Below are positions 44,294 through 54,309 of a DNA stretch of 63,145 nt, one piece after another. The first letter of the stretch is position 1; every line of letters begins with the position of its first letter. Origin of the DNA: Opitutales bacterium (GTDB lineage Bacteria; Verrucomicrobiota; Verrucomicrobiia; Opitutales; Seribacteraceae); contig JAOHKZ010000011.1 of assembly GCA_028101545.1 (NCBI GenBank), forward strand, positions 1-63,145, given 5' to 3'. A model generated the notes under the pieces. That model saw nothing but the letters and a program-made list of their open reading frames with translations. It was not told the DNA's origin and did not search any database. A program made the translations under genes and the position numbers.

Positions 44294-45979
44294 ATGAATT
44301 TAGAAAATAACGAAAAAAACCTCGATTTCATTCGCTTACGGGTGAAGGAAGATAAAGAGAGCAAAAAGAACGACGGACGCGTACATACTCGTTTTCCTCC
44401 AGAACCAAATGGTTATCTTCATCTTGGTCATGCAAAAAGCATTTGCCTGAATTTCGGAATCTCAAAGGAGTTTGATGGATTGTGCAACTTAAGGTTGGAC
44501 GACACAAACCCAATTGCTGAAAAGATAGAATATGCAGAAGCAATCAAACAGGATGTTAAATGGCTCGGGTTTAATTGGGGAGATCGGCTTTTCCACGCTT
44601 CTGACTATTTCGATCAACTTTTTGAATGGGCCAACATATTAATTAGGGACGGCAAAGCTTTTGTTTGTGATTTAAATTTTGAAGAAATGCGAAAACTTAG
44701 GGGCTCTCTGACCACACCTGGAGAAAATAGTCCCTTTCGCGAGCGTTCTATTGAGGAAAACCTTGATCTCTTCGGGAAGATGAAAAGCGGTGAATTTCCT
44801 GATGGATCTAAGACCCTTCGGGCAAAAATAGACATGGCCTCCCCCAATTTAAACCTTCGGGACCCTGTTATTTACAGAATCATTCACAAAGAACATCCCA
44901 AAACAGGAGATACGTGGAAAATTTATCCATCCTATGATTTTGCACACGGACAATCTGATTCCATTGAAGGTATAACTCACTCACTTTGCACTTTGGAATT
45001 TGAACATCATCGCCCTTTATACGATTGGTTTTGTAAAAACCTAGGCATTCATCACCCGCAGCAAATTGAATTTGCACGACTGAACCTTACCTATGTTGTA
45101 ATGAGTAAGAGAAAAATGCTTAGACTCGTCGAGGAAGGTCATGTCAGTGGATGGGACGACCCTCGCATGCCGACATTACAGGGCATGAGACGAAGAGGGT
45201 TCTCCCCACAATCCATTCTGGATTTCTCCGAACGGGTGGGAGTTGCAAAACGGGAAAATGTGATAGAAGTTGAACTTCTCGAACATTGCTTAAGGCAAGA
45301 TTTAAACAAAAGAGCCCAAAGAAGACTTGGTGTTTTAAATCCGCTTAAACTAACGATCGAAAACTATCCAGAAGGACAGTCCGAAGAAATTGATGCGGTA
45401 AACAATCCTGAAGATCCAAATGCAGGATCCCGGAAAGTTCCTTTTTCCAGAAATATATATATTGACCGCAACGACTTTATGGAAGACCCGCCGAAGAAGT
45501 ATTTTCGTTTGGCGCCAGGTAAGGAAGTAAGATTAAAATATGCATACTATGTAACCTGCAAAGAAGTCATTAAAGATAAGGATGGAGAAGTTTTAGAGAT
45601 TATTTGCAACTATGACCCTGAATCAAGAGGTGGAGATACAAGCGACGGCAGAAAAGTGAAAGGAACGATTCAATGGGTTGACGCAGAAACCGCAATTCCG
45701 ACAAAAGTCAGATTATACGATCGTCTATTTTCTGTCCCTAATCCAGAAGATGTTTCAGATGGTGTTGATTTTATTGATAACATAAATCCCGATTCTCTAA
45801 ATACAATCGAACTTTGCTTAACCGAGACTAGCTTAGGAGATATTGAAGTCGGATTGCCCTTCCAGCTAGAAAGAATTGGTTATTTTTGCAAGGATCCTGA
45901 TTCAGATTCTGAAAGCCAATTAATCCTCAATCGAACAGTTGCCCTACGAGATAGCTGGGGAAAATTAAATAAATCTTAA
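44294..45979 (+). CDS. glnS: Glutamine--tRNA ligase
   Basis: 561 residues, bacterial/eukaryotic-type GlnRS. HIGH-like motif HLGH at 43-46 in RFPPEPNGYLHLGHAKS, RLDDTNP near 67, EFEHHRPLYDWF, and VMSKRK at 269-274. The C-terminal half carries the two beta-barrel anticodon domains (PRDFMEDPP-like segment NDFMEDPPKKYFRLAPGKEV). Its presence means Gln-tRNA is charged directly and not by amidation, though gatCAB could coexist. It runs in the same direction as gltX, with 30 bases between. Confidence 0.96.
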   Translation: MNLENNEKNLDFIRLRVKEDKESKKNDGRVHTRFPPEPNGYLHLGHAKSICLNFGISKEFDGLCNLRLDDTNPIAEKIEYAEAIKQDVKWLGFNWGDRLFHASDYFDQLFEWANILIRDGKAFVCDLNFEEMRKLRGSLTTPGENSPFRERSIEENLDLFGKMKSGEFPDGSKTLRAKIDMASPNLNLRDPVIYRIIHKEHPKTGDTWKIYPSYDFAHGQSDSIEGITHSLCTLEFEHHRPLYDWFCKNLGIHHPQQIEFARLNLTYVVMSKRKMLRLVEEGHVSGWDDPRMPTLQGMRRRGFSPQSILDFSERVGVAKRENVIEVELLEHCLRQDLNKRAQRRLGVLNPLKLTIENYPEGQSEEIDAVNNPEDPNAGSRKVPFSRNIYIDRNDFMEDPPKKYFRLAPGKEVRLKYAYYVTCKEVIKDKDGEVLEIICNYDPESRGGDTSDGRKVKGTIQWVDAETAIPTKVRLYDRLFSVPNPEDVSDGVDFIDNINPDSLNTIELCLTETSLGDIEVGLPFQLERIGYFCKDPDSDSESQLILNRTVALRDSWGKLNKS

Positions 45980-46098
45980 GTTTTTAATACAAAACTGGAG
46001 CCTAAACGAATGATTGAGGCTTGCAATAAATGGAAGATTTGCAAATTCTTATGAAAGTTTATCTTATTAACAGCCTAACATAACAGCCCATATAAATC

Positions 46099-47664
46099 AT
46101 GAGTAGTCAAGATTCTCAACCGGATATGAAATTATTTTGGGGGTGCTTTATCGCCCTCATCACCACAGCTTTTGCTTTTATTACCAGAGCATTTTTGGTT
46201 GGTGATCCTTCCTTTTGGCCAACTACATTTGGCTTGGACCAAGTCCAAGGTCAGGTCCTCTTTGGAGCGGGAATTTGGCCATTCGCGATAAGTATCATTG
46301 TTTTTAGCTTAATTATCGACCAGATTGGTTATCGGGCAGCAATGATTTTCAGTTTCATATGCTATGCACTTTATGCGTTCCTAGCTTTTCAGGCGTACGG
46401 AGTTGTTTCAGCAGAAGGGCTATCCGGAGATGCCCTAAAAGCAGCTCAATCAGAAGCATATGACTTGCTTTACATGGGATCAATTATTCTTGGTTTAGGC
46501 AACGGAACAGTTGAAGCCTTCATAAACCCAGTGGTTGCCACCATGTTTAATAAGGATAAAACGAAATGGTTGAATATACTTCATGCTGGCTGGCCAGGCG
46601 GATTAGTTATCGGAGGTATCCTAACTATTGTGTTGGGTGAACAAGCCGCTGAAGATTGGAGAATCCTTATCTATTTGATAGCAATCCCCGCTATCGTTTA
46701 TTTAGTCATGCTTCTCAAAGCAAGATTTCCTGTAAATGAACGAGTTTCCTCCGGTACTACTTACAAAGAAATGCTTGCTGAGTTTGGTGCTATTGGTGCA
46801 CTCATAGCTGGATACCTTATATTTCGTCAATTAGGAATGGTTTTTGGCTGGAGTGACAACATGGTTTACGGACTAACTGCAGTTGGAACAGTAGCCTACG
46901 GACTCTACTGCAAATCTCTAGGTCGACCACTTCTTATTTTCATGTGCATCATTATGATCCCCCTAGCAACCACTGAATTAGGTACTGATGGTGCGATCAC
47001 TGGTCTTATGGAGGAGCCACTTAAAGCTGCCGGACAACACCCACTGCTTGTGCTTATTTACACTTCTGCAATCATGATGATTCTCCGTTTCTGGTTTGCC
47101 GGTCCTATTGTTGCAAAACTTGGGCCTTTGGGCTTATTAGCTACATCTGCTGTGCTAGCCATCGCAGGTCTCTATTTGTTAAGCTCTGCATCAGGTCTTT
47201 TTGCAGTATTTGCGTGTGCAACTCTTTACGGATTTGGAAAGACTTTCTTTTGGCCAACCACACTCGGAGTTGTTTCTGAACAATGCCCCAAAGGAGGTGC
47301 TTTAACCCTAAATGCGATCGCGGGTATTGGTATGCTAGCAGTTGGAATCTTGGGAGGTCCAGTAATTGGAAAGATGACCGAAGATTCAATCAAAGTCTCT
47401 GTTGAAGAAGCTACCTCTGTTGAAACCTACGAATCGATCTCAAAAGATAGCACCTATTTCCTAGGAGCATACACTGCAATTGATGGTGATAAAGTTGGGG
47501 AATTGCCTGAGGAAAAAAAGTCAAAGGTCGAAGAAGGTATTCAAAACGGAAAGCAAGGATCTTTAGCCAGTGTTGCTATTTTCCCCTTCTTCATGCTGGC
47601 ATGCTACATCGCCTTAATTTTGTATTTCAAAAACAAAGGTGGTTACAAACCTGTTGAACTGTAA
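46099..47664 (+). CDS. MFS transporter
   Basis: 521-residue inner-membrane protein with about 12-14 hydrophobic helices. A loop-2-type motif appears near SLIIDQIGYRAAM, and repeats of MFS-like glycine-rich helices follow (GLGNGTVEAFINPVVATMF; LHAGWPGGLVIGGI). A long hydrophilic insert lies before the last helix (about 428-490: TEDSIKVSVEEATSVETYE). Substrate unknown; in Verrucomicrobia this type commonly neighbours Gfo/Idh/MocA oxidoreductases, as here. A strong terminator follows at 47687-47723, so it is transcribed apart from that gene. Confidence 0.85.
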   Translation: MSSQDSQPDMKLFWGCFIALITTAFAFITRAFLVGDPSFWPTTFGLDQVQGQVLFGAGIWPFAISIIVFSLIIDQIGYRAAMIFSFICYALYAFLAFQAYGVVSAEGLSGDALKAAQSEAYDLLYMGSIILGLGNGTVEAFINPVVATMFNKDKTKWLNILHAGWPGGLVIGGILTIVLGEQAAEDWRILIYLIAIPAIVYLVMLLKARFPVNERVSSGTTYKEMLAEFGAIGALIAGYLIFRQLGMVFGWSDNMVYGLTAVGTVAYGLYCKSLGRPLLIFMCIIMIPLATTELGTDGAITGLMEEPLKAAGQHPLLVLIYTSAIMMILRFWFAGPIVAKLGPLGLLATSAVLAIAGLYLLSSASGLFAVFACATLYGFGKTFFWPTTLGVVSEQCPKGGALTLNAIAGIGMLAVGILGGPVIGKMTEDSIKVSVEEATSVETYESISKDSTYFLGAYTAIDGDKVGELPEEKKSKVEEGIQNGKQGSLASVAIFPFFMLACYIALILYFKNKGGYKPVEL

Positions 47665-47686
47665 AATTTTCGTTCATTTAACTTTA

Positions 47687-47723
47687 CAAAAAAAGCCATA
47701 TCCTTTGGGATATGGTTTTTTTG
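47687..47723 (+). terminator. Intrinsic terminator after the MFS gene
   Basis: CCATATCC (47696-47703) pairs perfectly with GGATATGG (47708-47715) around TTTG; an A run precedes it and seven T follow. The palindrome with flanking A and T tracts could work in both directions. Confidence 0.9.
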
Positions 47724-47770
47724 TGATTCCAACTCTCCCTAAATCTTAATTAACTAAATATCATAATATT

Positions 47771-48943
47771 ATGGCTACAAAAAAACCATTACGTATCGGA
47801 CTAATTGGCTACGGCTTTATGGGCAGAACCCATTCGAATGCTTTTCGTAAAGTACCCAATTTCTTTGATTTAAAATACGAACCTCAACTTGCTGCCGTTT
47901 GTGCCCGCAATAAAGACCGAGCAGAAGCTTTTGCCTCTCAGTGGGGATATGAATCTGTGGAAACAGATTGGCGTAAACTGATTGATCGGGATGATATTGA
48001 TGTAATTGATATTGCAGCACCTAATAATGTTCACCACGAAATCGCAATTGCTGCAGCTAAAGCTGGCAAAGCGATTCTTTGTGAAAAACCACTCGCATTA
48101 AATTGCAAAGAAGGTGAGGAAATGGTCCGCGAGGTCGAAAAAGCAAAAGTACCCAACATGGTTTGGTACAACTATCGACGAATTCCTGCAGTTTCTCTTG
48201 CGAAAAACATGATTGAAGAGGGGCGACTCGGTAAAATCTATCATTACCGCTCAAATTTCCTTCAGGACTGGACAATCAACACCGATCTGCCACAAGGCGG
48301 AGAAGGCTTATGGAGATTAGATGCAAAAGTTGCTGGCAGTGGCGTAACGGGGGATCTTCTCGCACACTGTATTGATACCGCAATTTGGCTCAACGGTCCG
48401 ATTGTTGAAGTTAGTGCCATGACCGAAACATTTGTAAAAGAGCGCGTACATACAAAGACAGGTAAGAAACAAAAGGTTACCATTGACGACGCCTGTGCCT
48501 TCCTTGCTCGATTTGCTAACGGATCTCTCGCCATTTTTGAATCCACCCGCTATGCCCGTGGACACAAGGCGTTGTATACCTTAGAAATAAATGGTGCTGA
48601 AGGATCACTTGCATGGGATTTACACGACTTGCATAGGCTTGAATACTATGACTACGACAAGGAAGACGCAAAAACCCGTGGTTGGCGTTCCATTCATGTG
48701 AGCGATAATGGTGGCGAGCACCCCTACATGGATAAATGGTGGGTTCCTGGTCTCAATATCGGATATGAGCATAGTTTCATTAATCAATTCGCAGATTTTG
48801 TGGATGGCTTTGGTTCCCGTAAGAAACGTCCAAACCGTCCAGATTTCCGCGATGCTCTGGAAACACAGTATATCTGTGAAGCTGTACTTGATTCAGCCAA
48901 ATCAGGTCGATGGAAAAAAGTTGGTAAAATTAAGGCAAAGTAA
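47771..48943 (+). CDS. Gfo/Idh/MocA-family oxidoreductase
   Basis: 390 residues. N-terminal Rossmann fold with [18 protein letters not shown] and the conserved CEKPLALN segment (EKP near residue 99-101, whose Lys is catalytic). The GFO_IDH_MocA C-terminal domain follows with [32 protein letters not shown], whose terminal LLAHCIDT resembles the conserved GxxxDxGxHxxD pattern. It probably oxidises a sugar or polyol with NAD(P). It is bounded by terminators on both sides, so it is likely monocistronic. Confidence 0.92.
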   Translation: MATKKPLRIGLIGYGFMGRTHSNAFRKVPNFFDLKYEPQLAAVCARNKDRAEAFASQWGYESVETDWRKLIDRDDIDVIDIAAPNNVHHEIAIAAAKAGKAILCEKPLALNCKEGEEMVREVEKAKVPNMVWYNYRRIPAVSLAKNMIEEGRLGKIYHYRSNFLQDWTINTDLPQGGEGLWRLDAKVAGSGVTGDLLAHCIDTAIWLNGPIVEVSAMTETFVKERVHTKTGKKQKVTIDDACAFLARFANGSLAIFESTRYARGHKALYTLEINGAEGSLAWDLHDLHRLEYYDYDKEDAKTRGWRSIHVSDNGGEHPYMDKWWVPGLNIGYEHSFINQFADFVDGFGSRKKRPNRPDFRDALETQYICEAVLDSAKSGRWKKVGKIKAK

Positions 48944-48968
48944 GCTTATTTATAATATTTCTTACATT

Positions 48969-49001
48969 GAAGGAGTCACAAAAGTGGCTCCTTCTTGCTT
49001 T
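48969..49001 (+). terminator. Intrinsic terminator after the Gfo/Idh/MocA gene
   Basis: GAAGGAGTCAC (48969-48979) pairs with GTGGCTCCTTC (48984-48994), one G-T wobble, around AAAA, followed by TTGCTTT. A good hairpin with a moderate T tail. Confidence 0.75.
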
Positions 49002-49066
49002 AGCAATATTGCAAATAAATATTGTTTATTCTTGCGCTTTTAAATTTGGAAACAAGATCATATAGC

Positions 49067-50299
49067 ATGAAATTCTTTATTCTCTCTACATTGTTTTTTT
49101 TAACCTCAATTTTTTCTCTCTTAGCACATGATTGGCCATCTTGGCGGGGTGAACAAAGAGACGGAGTATCAAAGGAGACAGGTCTTCTTCAAGAATGGCC
49201 CAGCAGTGGTCCAAATAAGCTTTGGGTTTCAGATCAGGCAGGTTTGGGTTATTCTGGTTTCACAATACGAGATGGCATACTTTTCACAATGGGAGCTTTT
49301 GATAAATCAGAATACCTACTGGCATTTAATGCAAATTCTGGAAAAAAAATCTGGTCCCTAAAAGTTGGTGAATTATTAACCAACGGGTGGGGAGATGGGC
49401 CACGAATGAGTCCTTCAATCTCAGGTAAAAAGGTATATGCATTGGGCGGTAAGGGAAACTTAGTCTGCGTTGATGTAAAATCAGGCAAAAAATTATGGCA
49501 AAAAAGCCTGGTTCAAGACCTTGGAGGCAAGGTGCCTGGGTGGGGTTACACGGAGTCCGTTTTAATTGATAATGGTAAAATAATTTGTACTCCTGGCGGA
49601 GAGGAAGGCACACTGGCTGCACTCGACGCAAATTCAGGAAGAACGCTTTGGAGGACAACTGATTTTACTGATGGTGCACAATACTCCTCGCCCATAGCCA
49701 TCACCCATCGTGGAAAGGCCCAATATGTTCAACTGGTCATGAAAAATGTCGTAGGAGTGAATCCCCAAAATGGGTCGATCTTGTGGAAATCATCCTGGCC
49801 AGGTAAAGTTGCGGTAATCCCTACTCCTATTTATTCAGGAGGATATGTTTATATTACTGCTGGCTATGGTGTGGGATGCAAATTGATTAATTTAGGTAGT
49901 AACTACCCTTCTGATACATACGAAAACAAAGTTATGAAAAATCACCATGGTGGAGTGATTAAAGTAGGAGAACATTTGTATGGGTATTCAGATGGCGTGG
50001 GATGGGTATGCCAAGACTTCATGACAGGCGAGCTAGTTTGGAACGAGAAGAAGGCTCTTGGGAAAGGAGCAATCGCTTATGCGGATAAACGCTTCTATTG
50101 CCAAGGGGAAGGAGATGGTAGAATAATTCTTATTGAAGCGACTCCAAAAGGATGGAAAACACACGGTGAATTCACAATCAATCCACAGACGAAAAAAAGA
50201 AATCCCAAAGGCAGGGTTTGGACTCACCCAGTTATTTGTGATGGTAAATTATACCTCAGAGATCAGGAGTATATTCTCTGTTACGATATTCAAAGGTGA
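49067..50299 (+). CDS. Exported PQQ-like beta-propeller protein
   Basis: 410 residues from ATG 49067, where a signal peptide begins (MKFFILSTLFFLTSIFSLLA). The mature protein opens HDWPSWRGEQRDGVSKETGLLQEWP, the classical start of PQQ_2/BamB-like propellers in Planctomycetes and Verrucomicrobia, and shows blades such as LVCVDVKSGKKLWQKSLVQD, LAALDANSGRTLWRTT and VGVNPQNGSILWKSS. No catalytic residues are recognised; a binding or scaffold role is likely. It is a paralogue of the propeller at 12739-13935. Confidence 0.87.
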   Translation: MKFFILSTLFFLTSIFSLLAHDWPSWRGEQRDGVSKETGLLQEWPSSGPNKLWVSDQAGLGYSGFTIRDGILFTMGAFDKSEYLLAFNANSGKKIWSLKVGELLTNGWGDGPRMSPSISGKKVYALGGKGNLVCVDVKSGKKLWQKSLVQDLGGKVPGWGYTESVLIDNGKIICTPGGEEGTLAALDANSGRTLWRTTDFTDGAQYSSPIAITHRGKAQYVQLVMKNVVGVNPQNGSILWKSSWPGKVAVIPTPIYSGGYVYITAGYGVGCKLINLGSNYPSDTYENKVMKNHHGGVIKVGEHLYGYSDGVGWVCQDFMTGELVWNEKKALGKGAIAYADKRFYCQGEGDGRIILIEATPKGWKTHGEFTINPQTKKRNPKGRVWTHPVICDGKLYLRDQEYILCYDIQR

Positions 50300-50333
50300 C
50301 GGTAATTATGTGCTCAATGTACTGCGAAGAAAC

Positions 50334-50879
50334 TTATTCTAAGCCAAGAACTCTTTTTCCTTCAGCAGACATCATTCTTGGATTCCAGGGTGGATCCCAA
50401 ACGATATCAACAGAAACTTCACTTACCTGAGATAGAGCTTGAATTCTTGTCTTGGCGTCGTCAGCAATAACAGGCCCCATACCACACCCCTGTGCGGTTA
50501 AGGTCATCTTAACCTCAACTTTTTTTAGGTTGTCTTGTCCGCTAATTTTCAAATCGTAAACCAATCCGAGATCAACAATATTCACGGGGATTTCAGGGTC
50601 ATAACAACCGCTCAATGCTTCCCATACAACTTCTTCGCTAAATGATTTCTCCGTGGACTTAACTTCACGATCCCTCTCAACTTCCTTTTTTATTTCTTCA
50701 CCAAGAGCAGATAATTCCCCCTCTCCTACCCGGTACATTCCATTGGCATCTCTCAGCGTGACTGAACCTCCAAGAGACTGAGCAATACTGTAGGTTTGCC
50801 CCTCGGCGAGAACAACTTCATCACCAGCGGGGATGATAGTCGCAGTACAATTTTTGAGTAAGGTAACTTCTTTTTTCAT
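50334..50879 (-). CDS. sufT: SufT-type Fe-S cluster assembly protein (MIP18/DUF59)
   Basis: 181 residues from ATG 50879. An N-terminal SH3-like segment (VTLLKNCTATIIPAGDEVVLAEGQTY) is followed by the DUF59/MIP18 domain: YDPEIPVNIVDLGLVYDLKI, VEVKMTLTAQGCGMGPVIADDAK and DIVWDPPWNPRMMS, with the Cys in TAQGCGMG a candidate cluster ligand. The two-module layout fits SufT, which helps mature Fe-S proteins. It lies 32 bases from the sppA gene on the same strand, but no other suf genes are near. Function in this organism is inferred. Confidence 0.88.
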   Translation of the reverse strand: MKKEVTLLKNCTATIIPAGDEVVLAEGQTYSIAQSLGGSVTLRDANGMYRVGEGELSALGEEIKKEVERDREVKSTEKSFSEEVVWEALSGCYDPEIPVNIVDLGLVYDLKISGQDNLKKVEVKMTLTAQGCGMGPVIADDAKTRIQALSQVSEVSVDIVWDPPWNPRMMSAEGKRVLGLE

Positions 50880-50911
50880 AAATAAAGGTTTAAAATGGTA
50901 AGGGGTATAAC

Positions 50912-52753
50912 TCAAAAGCCAAACCTACCGCGATACCATGGTAGTAAAGAGTAAGAATTTCGAGGATCGTTAAAATGTGAGACTTGGTTCATGTAAAATT
51001 TAGTTTCTTCAATGATATCTTCCCAACTACTTGAGTATCGAGCGACTTTCTGATTATTGTACTTAACTTGGAGTGCATCCGTTAAAAGATCGAAAGAATT
51101 CTTAACCTTGGGAAACTCTGTAACTTTATAATCTACCACTCCTGCTGTCTCAGCTGCAAATGTAATAGCATCCTCAAGACCACCAAGTTCATCAACTAAT
51201 CCCAGTTCGTAAGCATCCACTCCCATCCAAACACGCCCTTCAGCAATTTCACTAACCCGAGTTACATTTAAATCTCTATTTTGGCTTACCAGATCAAGGA
51301 ATCGGTCATAAATTCGCTCGACATGTTTCTGTACAACCTCAAGTTCCAAATCGGATTTGGCTCTAGAAACACCCATTATATCAGACGAAGCGTGCGTCTT
51401 TACCACATCCCAGTATGCACCAAAACTTTCAGCCATCTTTTCAAGGTTAGGAATGAGCCCAAAAACTCCAATCGACCCAGTTATCGTTTGCTCTCCCGCA
51501 AATATTTTATCTGAATCCATCGAAATCCAATACCCACCAGAAGCCGCAACTGCTCCCATTGATACAATTACAGGGATACCCTTTTCCTTAATTCGTGAAA
51601 CTTCGCTTAAAATAGCATCTGATCCTGACACACTCCCACCTGGGCTATTTACTCTCAATACCAGTCCCTTAAAATTATCATCCTTTGAAACTTCTCTAAT
51701 TCGTTTAGCAATCTCTCCGCCACCAACAGAAATACCATCATCTCCCATTCCATCCACAATGGCACCCTCAACATATACCACGGCAATTTGAGTTCCCTTA
51801 TTATCTTCAGTGCCCTCAATATCAGCGGAAGAAAGCGGTCGATCCACATAATCAATCAATTCAACACGGGCAAATTCTTCGCTTTCCGCATCTTCACTCC
51901 CAAGAGTTTTGAGTCGGTCAAGTATTTCACCATATGTGGAAATTTGATCAACTAGACCGATCTGTTTACAGACTTCAGGACTTAATAAAAAGTTTTGTTT
52001 TAATAAATCCTTTAATTCCGATTCGGCTAAATCTCTATTCTCTGAAATCGTCCCCACATAATCGTCCCAACGTAAATCAAGCAGGCGTGATATTTGAAGA
52101 CGATTCTCCTCACTAAATGCAGTTGAAGTAAAAGGCTCTACCGCACCTTTAAATTCTCCGACACGGACAACTTGGATGCCCACTCCGTATTTATCAAAAG
52201 CTTCGGCAAGAAAAATTTGCTCATTTGCCAACCCATTTAAAATTAAAGTTCCACTTGGGTTCATATGTAATTCATCACAGATTGAATAAACCAAGTAATC
52301 TAATTGAGTGGGGTCAGAATAAAAACCAATTACCTGCTTACCGGATTCCTTGAATAATTCGATGGCAAAAAGAAGTTCCTTTATCGCACCGTAACCACAT
52401 CCATATCCATCAGGCATAAAACCGCCCTCAATGAAAATACCTCGAATACTTGGATCACTTGAAGCTTTTTTAATAGCTACCACAATTTCTCGCAAATGGA
52501 AGCTGGGCGGCTTTCTTTCATTTGTTAATGCTTCACGGGTTAAATCCTCAAGGTCTAGCCCCGATGGGCGATCGGTTATATTCATAGATAAATCGAGAAC
52601 AAGAAAAGAACCCTCAATCGGATCATCTTTTTGCTCCTGAAAAAGGGAAGAAACCATTGACTGAAAAAGAAAAACGGACAACACCACAAAAAGAATGGTT
52701 GAGACCAATGTCACTGCCATTCTCTTGAACACATCTTTAAAAAAGGATTTCAT
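50912..52753 (-). CDS. sppA: Signal peptide peptidase SppA, long form
   Basis: 613 residues from ATG 52753, the 67K (two-repeat) type. An N-terminal membrane anchor (about 11-31) precedes two protease-fold repeats. Catalytic Lys202 sits in GEFKGAVEPF and Ser405 in GAVAASGGYWIS, both in the expected regions. It degrades cleaved signal peptides and possibly other membrane substrates, probably facing the periplasm. A longer start at 52828 would overlap the divergent gene's 5' region. Divergent from the 52844 gene across about 90 bases. Confidence 0.93.
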   Translation of the reverse strand: MKSFFKDVFKRMAVTLVSTILFVVLSVFLFQSMVSSLFQEQKDDPIEGSFLVLDLSMNITDRPSGLDLEDLTREALTNERKPPSFHLREIVVAIKKASSDPSIRGIFIEGGFMPDGYGCGYGAIKELLFAIELFKESGKQVIGFYSDPTQLDYLVYSICDELHMNPSGTLILNGLANEQIFLAEAFDKYGVGIQVVRVGEFKGAVEPFTSTAFSEENRLQISRLLDLRWDDYVGTISENRDLAESELKDLLKQNFLLSPEVCKQIGLVDQISTYGEILDRLKTLGSEDAESEEFARVELIDYVDRPLSSADIEGTEDNKGTQIAVVYVEGAIVDGMGDDGISVGGGEIAKRIREVSKDDNFKGLVLRVNSPGGSVSGSDAILSEVSRIKEKGIPVIVSMGAVAASGGYWISMDSDKIFAGEQTITGSIGVFGLIPNLEKMAESFGAYWDVVKTHASSDIMGVSRAKSDLELEVVQKHVERIYDRFLDLVSQNRDLNVTRVSEIAEGRVWMGVDAYELGLVDELGGLEDAITFAAETAGVVDYKVTEFPKVKNSFDLLTDALQVKYNNQKVARYSSSWEDIIEETKFYMNQVSHFNDPRNSYSLLPWYRGRFGF

Positions 52754-52843
52754 AAAAGTTTTGCCAAGAAAATACCTCTTTTTGAGTAAGGTCGAAGAAA
52801 AACTTTGCCTGTATTGAAAAAAATACACATTTATTCTTTATCT

Positions 52844-54295
52844 ATGACAGAACAAGAACTCACAGCCGAACGTAAAGCGCTTCGCGTAAACTTAGATTCA
52901 TCCAAGTATGGCACATTTGCTGAAATCGGTGCAGGACAGGAAGTTGCACGCCACTTTTTTCAAGCCGGTGGTGCTGCAGGAACTGTAGCAAAAACAATTT
53001 CTGCATACGATATGAAATTCAGTGACGCGATTTATGGAGAAGCTGGACGTTATGTATCTCGAAAAAGATTGGTTCAAATGATGGCTCATGAATATGAGCT
53101 TTTAGATGAACGCCTATCGGAAGCACGTGGGGCACAAAGCACTTTTTTTGCTTTTTCGAATACCGTCTCCGCTTTAAATTACAGCAAGACCAATGAATGC
53201 CATGGTTGGATGGGCATACGGTTTCAGATTTCTCCCTTATCACCCCACCACGACATAATTCTTCATGTTCGTATGCTAGATACGGACAACCAACTGCAAC
53301 AGGAAGCTATTGGAATATTAGGGGTCAATTTAGTTTATGGAGCTATGCACCTAAGCGGAAATCCAGATGCATTTATTGAAAGCCTAACTGATAGTATTGG
53401 AGAAAATCGCATAGAGGTTGATATGATTGAATTTAATGGCCCGTCCTTTGAGGTTGTTGATAATCGTATCCTCTGCCTAAAGCTTGCCGAGAAGGGTCTT
53501 ACCCATGCAGTAATGTTTAATGAATCAGGTCATGTTGTACAACCAGCTGAAAAGCTTTACAAGAAAGCGTGTCTTATTGAACGAGGAAGTTTTCGCCCAT
53601 TGACAAAAGTAAACTTGGATATGCTTGAAAAAGCAAAGTCTCAATTTGTTGCAAGAGAGGATGTGGAAGTGGGGAGTGTGGAAGTTTTTATGGAATTGAC
53701 ACTTCGAAGTTTGCTAAATGAAGGAGATATCGACTATAAAGATTTTATTGCTCGAATCGAAGTAATTAACTCATGTGGATATGGGGTGCTTGTATCCAAC
53801 TACCTTGAATACTTCAAGCTTTCATCATACCTTCGTCGTTATGTAAGAAGTCCAATTGGTTTGGTACTGGGCTTAAATAATTTAGCCGATATTTTCAAAG
53901 AGGACTATTATTCAAAACTGGAAGGCGGAATCCTTGAAGCATTTGGAAAACTTTTTAAAGATAATGTGAAAATCTATGCCTATCCTATCGAATTGAAAAA
54001 TTTCGAACGATACCGAAAACAAATGGGTGTGGGGGACAATGTGGAAACAGAAATCGATGATAATGGTTTAGTCACAATTGAAAACCTTCTTGTCGCAAGT
54101 AACCTGAGGAATTTGTATAAATATATTCGTGAAAACGGATTCCTCATAACCATTGAAAATTGTGACCGATCCAATATGAATCTTTTCTCAAGAGATATAT
54201 TTGAACTTGTTCAAAATCGAACAGATGGATGGAAAGATTGTTTGCCTCCCTGCGTCACTGATATGATTGAAAAAAATAATTTGTGGAAGAGCTGA
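52844..54295 (+). CDS. Large conserved cytosolic protein, function unknown
   Basis: 483 residues from ATG 52844 (MTEQELTAERKALRVNLDSS). No signal peptide, membrane segment or known enzyme motif. Highly conserved-looking blocks include TFAEIGAGQEVARHFFQAGG, YGEAGRYVSRKRLVQMMAHE, NECHGWMGIRFQISPLSPHH, IILHVRMLDTDN and YKKACLIERGSFRPLTKVN. I recall this family from many bacteria under unreliable names, such as TonB-dependent receptor, which its sequence does not support. It is divergent from sppA. Function should be treated as unknown. Confidence 0.75.
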   Translation: MTEQELTAERKALRVNLDSSKYGTFAEIGAGQEVARHFFQAGGAAGTVAKTISAYDMKFSDAIYGEAGRYVSRKRLVQMMAHEYELLDERLSEARGAQSTFFAFSNTVSALNYSKTNECHGWMGIRFQISPLSPHHDIILHVRMLDTDNQLQQEAIGILGVNLVYGAMHLSGNPDAFIESLTDSIGENRIEVDMIEFNGPSFEVVDNRILCLKLAEKGLTHAVMFNESGHVVQPAEKLYKKACLIERGSFRPLTKVNLDMLEKAKSQFVAREDVEVGSVEVFMELTLRSLLNEGDIDYKDFIARIEVINSCGYGVLVSNYLEYFKLSSYLRRYVRSPIGLVLGLNNLADIFKEDYYSKLEGGILEAFGKLFKDNVKIYAYPIELKNFERYRKQMGVGDNVETEIDDNGLVTIENLLVASNLRNLYKYIRENGFLITIENCDRSNMNLFSRDIFELVQNRTDGWKDCLPPCVTDMIEKNNLWKS

Positions 54296-54309
54296 TTCAT
54301 GAAATTGGT

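Noticed and set aside
45998-46024. A hairpin GAGCCT / AGGCTT between glnS and the MFS gene.
   Set aside because: The loop is long and no T run follows, so it is a poor terminator.
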